NCBI GenBank assembly: GCA_913049565.1
Contig: CAJWZG010000101.1
Location: 1-9,385, forward strand
DNA length: 9,385 bases
Direction: 5' to 3'
From: an uncultured Gammaproteobacteria bacterium
Lineage (GTDB): Bacteria > Pseudomonadota > Gammaproteobacteria > Pseudomonadales > Azotimanducaceae_A
The notes below the pieces were generated by a model that did no database searches, was not told the origin of the DNA, and saw only the letters and a program-made list of their open reading frames with translations. Shown piece by piece: positions 6,739 through 9,385 of this stretch; position 1 is the stretch's first letter, and every line of letters starts with the position of its first letter. The position numbers were made by a program, and so were the translations under genes.

Positions 6739-7638
6739 ATGGAAACCATCTCCCCTATGCTCATGCTCTACACGGTGCCGGTTCTACTGGTCGCTCTGCT
6801 TGCGTTTTTCGCGCTGGCGGGGACATGGTTACAGCGGCAAATACCTCGTGACGAACAATCTCTGGCAGATCGAATCGAAGACATGCTGCCGCTCACTCAG
6901 TGCGCACAATGCGGTCATCCCGGCTGTCGACCCTATGCCAAGGCGGTCGCAGACGGCGCTGCCATCGACTTGTGCCCACCGGGTGGCGACGAGTTGGTGA
7001 TTGCGCTGAAAGATCTGATGGGGCCAAGTGCGCAGCTTAGCGAGAACCAGACCCGTGACCACCAACCAGCGTTGCTCGCCGTCATCGACGAAGCTGCCTG
7101 TATCGGCTGCACACTCTGCCTTGATCCTTGCCCCGTTGATGCCATCGTTGGCGCACAGGGATTCATGCATACTGTTATCGAAGCCGAATGCACGGGCTGC
7201 GAACTGTGCATTGCGCCCTGTCCTGTCGATTGCATTAGCTTGATTGAAAAACCGCCAGTGCCGCTAGCCGAGCCGGTCCCTCTGCTGGGTCGCGGGTGTA
7301 TCAACTGCGGCCGCTGTATCGACGCCTGCCCCGTCGCCTTGCAGCCGGATCAGTTGCTGAAAGTCAGCAATGCAGCCGACTGGATTAAGGCTGACGCACT
7401 ACAGTTGCAACAGTGCATCGAATGCGGTCTTTGTGATCGCGTCTGCCCCAGCGAAATCAATCTCGCAGCGCGCTTTACCCACGCCAAGCGCGTTGCCGGC
7501 GCGCTAGCCGTCGAAGAGCGCGAGAAGCGGCGTATCAAGACACGCTTTGCATCCCACCAGCAGCGGCTGATCACCAGCCAAAGCGATGCTGATAGCCGGC
7601 GGGCTGAGCGTCTGGCCCGGCGTGCCAGCAGACAATGA
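6739..7638 (+). CDS. rsxB: RsxB/RnfB fused to the C-terminal ferredoxin part of RsxC/RnfC
   Basis: Residues 1-31 form one membrane segment, as in RsxB. The RnfB four-cysteine domain follows (Cys55, 58, 63, 79; CAQCGHPGCRPYAKA), then two ferredoxin motifs (Cys121/124/127/131 and Cys151/154/157/161; MHTVIEAECTGC). E. coli RsxB ends soon after this, at about 192 residues. Here the chain runs to 299: a Pro-rich linker (172-186), two more CxxCxxCxxxCP motifs (Cys187/190/193/197 and Cys226/229/232/236) and a basic charged tail. The added part resembles the end of RsxC: ACPVALQPDQL, then CIECGLCDRVCPSEINL, then an HAK helix and an Arg/Lys/Glu/Gln-rich tail. The RsxC N-terminus and its NADH/FMN domain are missing. 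Twenty ligands predict five [4Fe-4S] clusters on one membrane-anchored protein. Start: ATG at 6739; a TTG at 6736 is less likely. The stop overlaps rsxD by four bases. Confidence 0.9.
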   Translation: METISPMLMLYTVPVLLVALLAFFALAGTWLQRQIPRDEQSLADRIEDMLPLTQCAQCGHPGCRPYAKAVADGAAIDLCPPGGDELVIALKDLMGPSAQLSENQTRDHQPALLAVIDEAACIGCTLCLDPCPVDAIVGAQGFMHTVIEAECTGCELCIAPCPVDCISLIEKPPVPLAEPVPLLGRGCINCGRCIDACPVALQPDQLLKVSNAADWIKADALQLQQCIECGLCDRVCPSEINLAARFTHAKRVAGALAVEEREKRRIKTRFASHQQRLITSQSDADSRRAERLARRASRQ

Positions 7639-8600
7639 AGCCTGGTCAACGCAGACAGCCAGCGAACGCGCGAACCGGCAACCTGATGTACCGAGTTTGC
7701 CTCGCCCTAGTGCCGGGTATCCTCGCCATGGCTTGGCAGTACGGACTCGGCATTCTCTGGAACGTTATCTGGCTGGGGATTTTTTGCGCCATCGTTGAGG
7801 CGTTTTGCAGCAGTTTGCGACTGGGTTTCAGCAGCGCGCGAAGCGATTACTTTGCGCTTGCCGACGGCACCACTGTCCTCGCGGCGTTGTTGATCGCCAT
7901 ATGCCTTCCTCCGTTTGTATCACCGGGAATATTGGCCGTCGCCGCGTTGACCTGTATTGGCTTAGCCAAGCACGCCTACGGCGGCCTAGGTCAAAACGTC
8001 TTCAATCCCGCCATGGTGGGTTATGCAGTGATTTTGCTGAGCTTCCCGATTGCGCTGGCCACTTGGCCAAGCTCGACTCCTGATGCGCTCACCGGGGCTA
8101 CCCTGCTCAGTGAGTTTCGCTATCGCGGTGGCTCAACCGCAGACGAATTTTTCTTCAATCGTGGCGAGGAAAATCCTAACGCCCTACCCGCTGCACTTTT
8201 CGCCATTGGAGGACTGTGGCTGATTCAACAAAAAATCATGCACTGGCGCATACCCGCTACCGTGCTTTTAACCGTCGGCGCGTTAGCCAGTGCATTTCAT
8301 GATCAGGGCAGCTCGACAAGTTTGGGTTCGGCTTGGTTTCATTGGACAACCGGGGGCACGGTGGCGGCGGCCTTTTTTGTGGCAACCGACCCGGTGACAC
8401 ACCCTGCGCGACCGAGCCATCAAATCGGCTTTGCGGTATTGATTGGCACTCTGCTGTTCCTCATTCGCACCCAAGGCAATCTACCGGATGGCATCGCATT
8501 CGCCGTGTTGCTAGCCAACTGCACCACCCCGCTGTTCAACCGCCTGCACCGGCAGAAGATCGCTGCGGGTGACCTGCCCCGGGAGGCAGAGAATGCCTAG
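7635..8600 (+). CDS. rsxD: Electron transport complex subunit RsxD/RnfD
   Basis: RsxD is a polytopic inner-membrane subunit, related to NqrB, that carries FMN bound to a threonine by a phosphoester bond. The 321-residue protein shows LALVPGILAM (23-32), ADGTTVLAALLIAICLPPFV (76-95), the hallmark KHAYGGLGQNVFNPAMVGYA (112-131) and TDPVTHPARPSHQIGF. LPDGIAFAVLLANCTTPLFN closes the core. The FMN motif TGAT (153-156) gives Thr156 as the attachment site. E. coli RsxD has about 352 residues; the loss here is mainly in the loop before and after the TGAT motif. The ATG at 7635 overlaps the preceding stop as ATGA, a sign of translational coupling. The next in-frame ATG (codon 18) would cut the conserved N-terminus. 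Confidence 0.95.
   Translation: MKPGQRRQPANARTGNLMYRVCLALVPGILAMAWQYGLGILWNVIWLGIFCAIVEAFCSSLRLGFSSARSDYFALADGTTVLAALLIAICLPPFVSPGILAVAALTCIGLAKHAYGGLGQNVFNPAMVGYAVILLSFPIALATWPSSTPDALTGATLLSEFRYRGGSTADEFFFNRGEENPNALPAALFAIGGLWLIQQKIMHWRIPATVLLTVGALASAFHDQGSSTSLGSAWFHWTTGGTVAAAFFVATDPVTHPARPSHQIGFAVLIGTLLFLIRTQGNLPDGIAFAVLLANCTTPLFNRLHRQKIAAGDLPREAENA
8581..8586 (+). promoter_or_regulatory. Ribosome binding site that sets the rsxG start
   Basis: GGGAGG lies inside the end of rsxD and ends six bases before the ATG at 8593. It favours this ATG over the in-frame GTG at 8569, which has no such site. Confidence 0.7.
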
Positions 8601-9114
8601 AGCGCTTACAACGGCTACGGCCTTGCTGGTCATCGGAGCCTTATGTGGTTTGGCGCTCACGCAAACCCATCAGCTCACTCGAGCGCCTATCGAGGAAAAC
8701 CGTATTCATCAGGCCCAAGCACTGCTCAGCGAACTACTGGGGCGCCCTGTCCCTACAGATCTATACTGGCAAAACGGTGTAGCCAACGCCTGCGGCGATT
8801 GGCAGTTTGTTCGATCTGCAAGCATGGGATATTCCGGGCCGATTGAGTTCATCGCCTTATTTGAAAATGACACTGCCAGCTTGCGCGTTACGAGGCATCA
8901 GGAAACACCGGGGATTGCCGATTTCATCGACCACGATAAAGACCCCTATCTGCCGAATCTGGACACCTCAACACTGGTTAACTGGGCAAAGCTGGATAAC
9001 ATCAGCGGCGCAACGATTACCCACAAAGCCCTGCGTGCTATGGCTAGCGAAGCGCAACAGTTATTGATTGATGAACGCGAACGCAACAATTGTGAGGCGT
9101 TAGATGTCCAGTAA
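8593..9114 (+). CDS. rsxG: Electron transport complex subunit RsxG/RnfG
   Basis: RsxG is anchored by one N-terminal membrane helix (about residues 5-23) and exposes an FMN-binding domain to the periplasm. It is related to NqrC. The family marks are GYSGPIEF (79-86), the HQETPGIADFI stretch (102-112) that matches the conserved H-x-ETPG motif, and the flavin attachment motif SGAT (138-141) with Thr141. The protein has 173 residues against about 206 in E. coli. The missing part lies between the N-terminal helical region and GYSG. The start is ATG 8593, chosen for the strong GGGAGG six bases ahead; an in-frame GTG at 8569 would add eight residues. It overlaps the end of rsxD by eight bases. Confidence 0.94.
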   Translation: MPRALTTATALLVIGALCGLALTQTHQLTRAPIEENRIHQAQALLSELLGRPVPTDLYWQNGVANACGDWQFVRSASMGYSGPIEFIALFENDTASLRVTRHQETPGIADFIDHDKDPYLPNLDTSTLVNWAKLDNISGATITHKALRAMASEAQQLLIDERERNNCEALDVQ

Positions 9115-9385
9115 CGACTTCAGCCGCGCAGTGATCGAAAATAATCCGGCATGGGCACAGCTGCTGGGATTGTGTCCGCTGCTTGCTGTCAGTAATTCGG
9201 TAGCCAACGCCACCGGCTTGGCATTGGCCAGTGCATTTGTGGTCATTGGTTCTAACACGTCTATTTCGCTACTCCGGCGCATCATTCCCGATATCGCTCG
9301 GCTGCCTTGCTTCGTGCTGATTATCGCAACGTTTACCACGCTGACAGTGATGTTGCTAGAAGCCTACGCCTTCGACCTGTACAGC
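9104..9385 (+). CDS. rsxE: Electron transport complex subunit RsxE/RnfE, partial (3' end outside window)
   Basis: The frame starts inside the end of rsxG (11-base overlap), with GAGG at 9094-9097 six bases before the ATG. It stays open for 94 codons to the right edge. The protein begins with a short polar stretch and then NNPAWAQLLGLCPLLAVSNS (13-32), the typical first helix of RsxE with Cys24 in the LCPLLAV motif. This Cys corresponds to Cys26 of RsxA in the shared [2Fe-2S] site. SNTSISLLRRIIPDIARLPC and the LEAYAFDLY segment at the end of the window are also family-typical. E. coli RsxE has 231 residues, so more than half is outside. The rsxABDGE order is otherwise canonical. Confidence 0.95.
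   Translation, partial: MSSNDFSRAVIENNPAWAQLLGLCPLLAVSNSVANATGLALASAFVVIGSNTSISLLRRIIPDIARLPCFVLIIATFTTLTVMLLEAYAFDLYS

Noticed and set aside
6728..6739. Tiny frame ATG AGC AGT TGA between rsxA and rsxB as a leader peptide
   Set aside because: Three sense codons overlapping the rsxB start with no own ribosome site; too small to support.

Overview
The window is an ordinary chromosomal stretch of a gammaproteobacterium with moderate-to-high GC. Dcd and RsxA closely resemble the Pseudomonas-type proteins, and the order dcd-mrp-metG-rsx matches Pseudomonas and its relatives. An uncultured marine or aquatic lineage is plausible, but the sequence does not fix the genus. Gene density is high, no gap exceeds 190 bases, and I see no transposase, integrase, CRISPR array, rRNA or intact tRNA.

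Layout. Bases 1-586 (minus) hold the first 195 codons of an exported DUF2066 protein, open at the window edge. It is divergent from a TfoX N-domain protein (762-1169, plus) that carries an unusual insert of about 28 residues. purM follows at 1255-2310 (plus) without purN behind it. dcd (2325-2891) and mrp/apbC (2907-3929) lie on the minus strand as a tight pair convergent with purM. A 184-base divergent promoter region separates mrp from metG (4114-6129, plus). From 15 bases after metG to the right edge runs an Rsx/Rnf operon: rsxA, an rsxB-like gene, rsxD, rsxG and the start of rsxE, with tiny gaps or overlaps.

The main discovery is in the rsx operon. The canonical order is rsxABCDGE, but here no separate rsxC lies between rsxB and rsxD. 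The rsxB-like gene (6739-7638) is about 299 residues, where RsxB is usually about 190. After the RsxB four-cysteine domain and two ferredoxin clusters it continues with two more [4Fe-4S] motifs and a basic charged tail that look like the C-terminal end of RsxC. The RsxC N-terminal part, with its NADH/FMN (51-kDa-like) domain, is absent. The product is thus a predicted five-cluster RsxB-RsxC' fusion, and the locus encodes a complex without its usual NADH-oxidising module. RsxD and RsxG keep their covalent-FMN threonine motifs but are shorter than in E. coli. The system may take electrons from another donor, or an RsxC-type protein may be encoded elsewhere.

How the genes work together: RsxA, RsxB-C', RsxD, RsxG and RsxE would form an inner-membrane electron transport complex of the Rnf/Rsx type. 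MetG, PurM, Dcd and Mrp are housekeeping functions (Met-tRNA charging, purine synthesis, dUTP supply, Fe-S cluster carriage). Mrp and the Fe-S-rich Rsx complex are neighbours, but this synteny is common in the group and does not prove a functional link.
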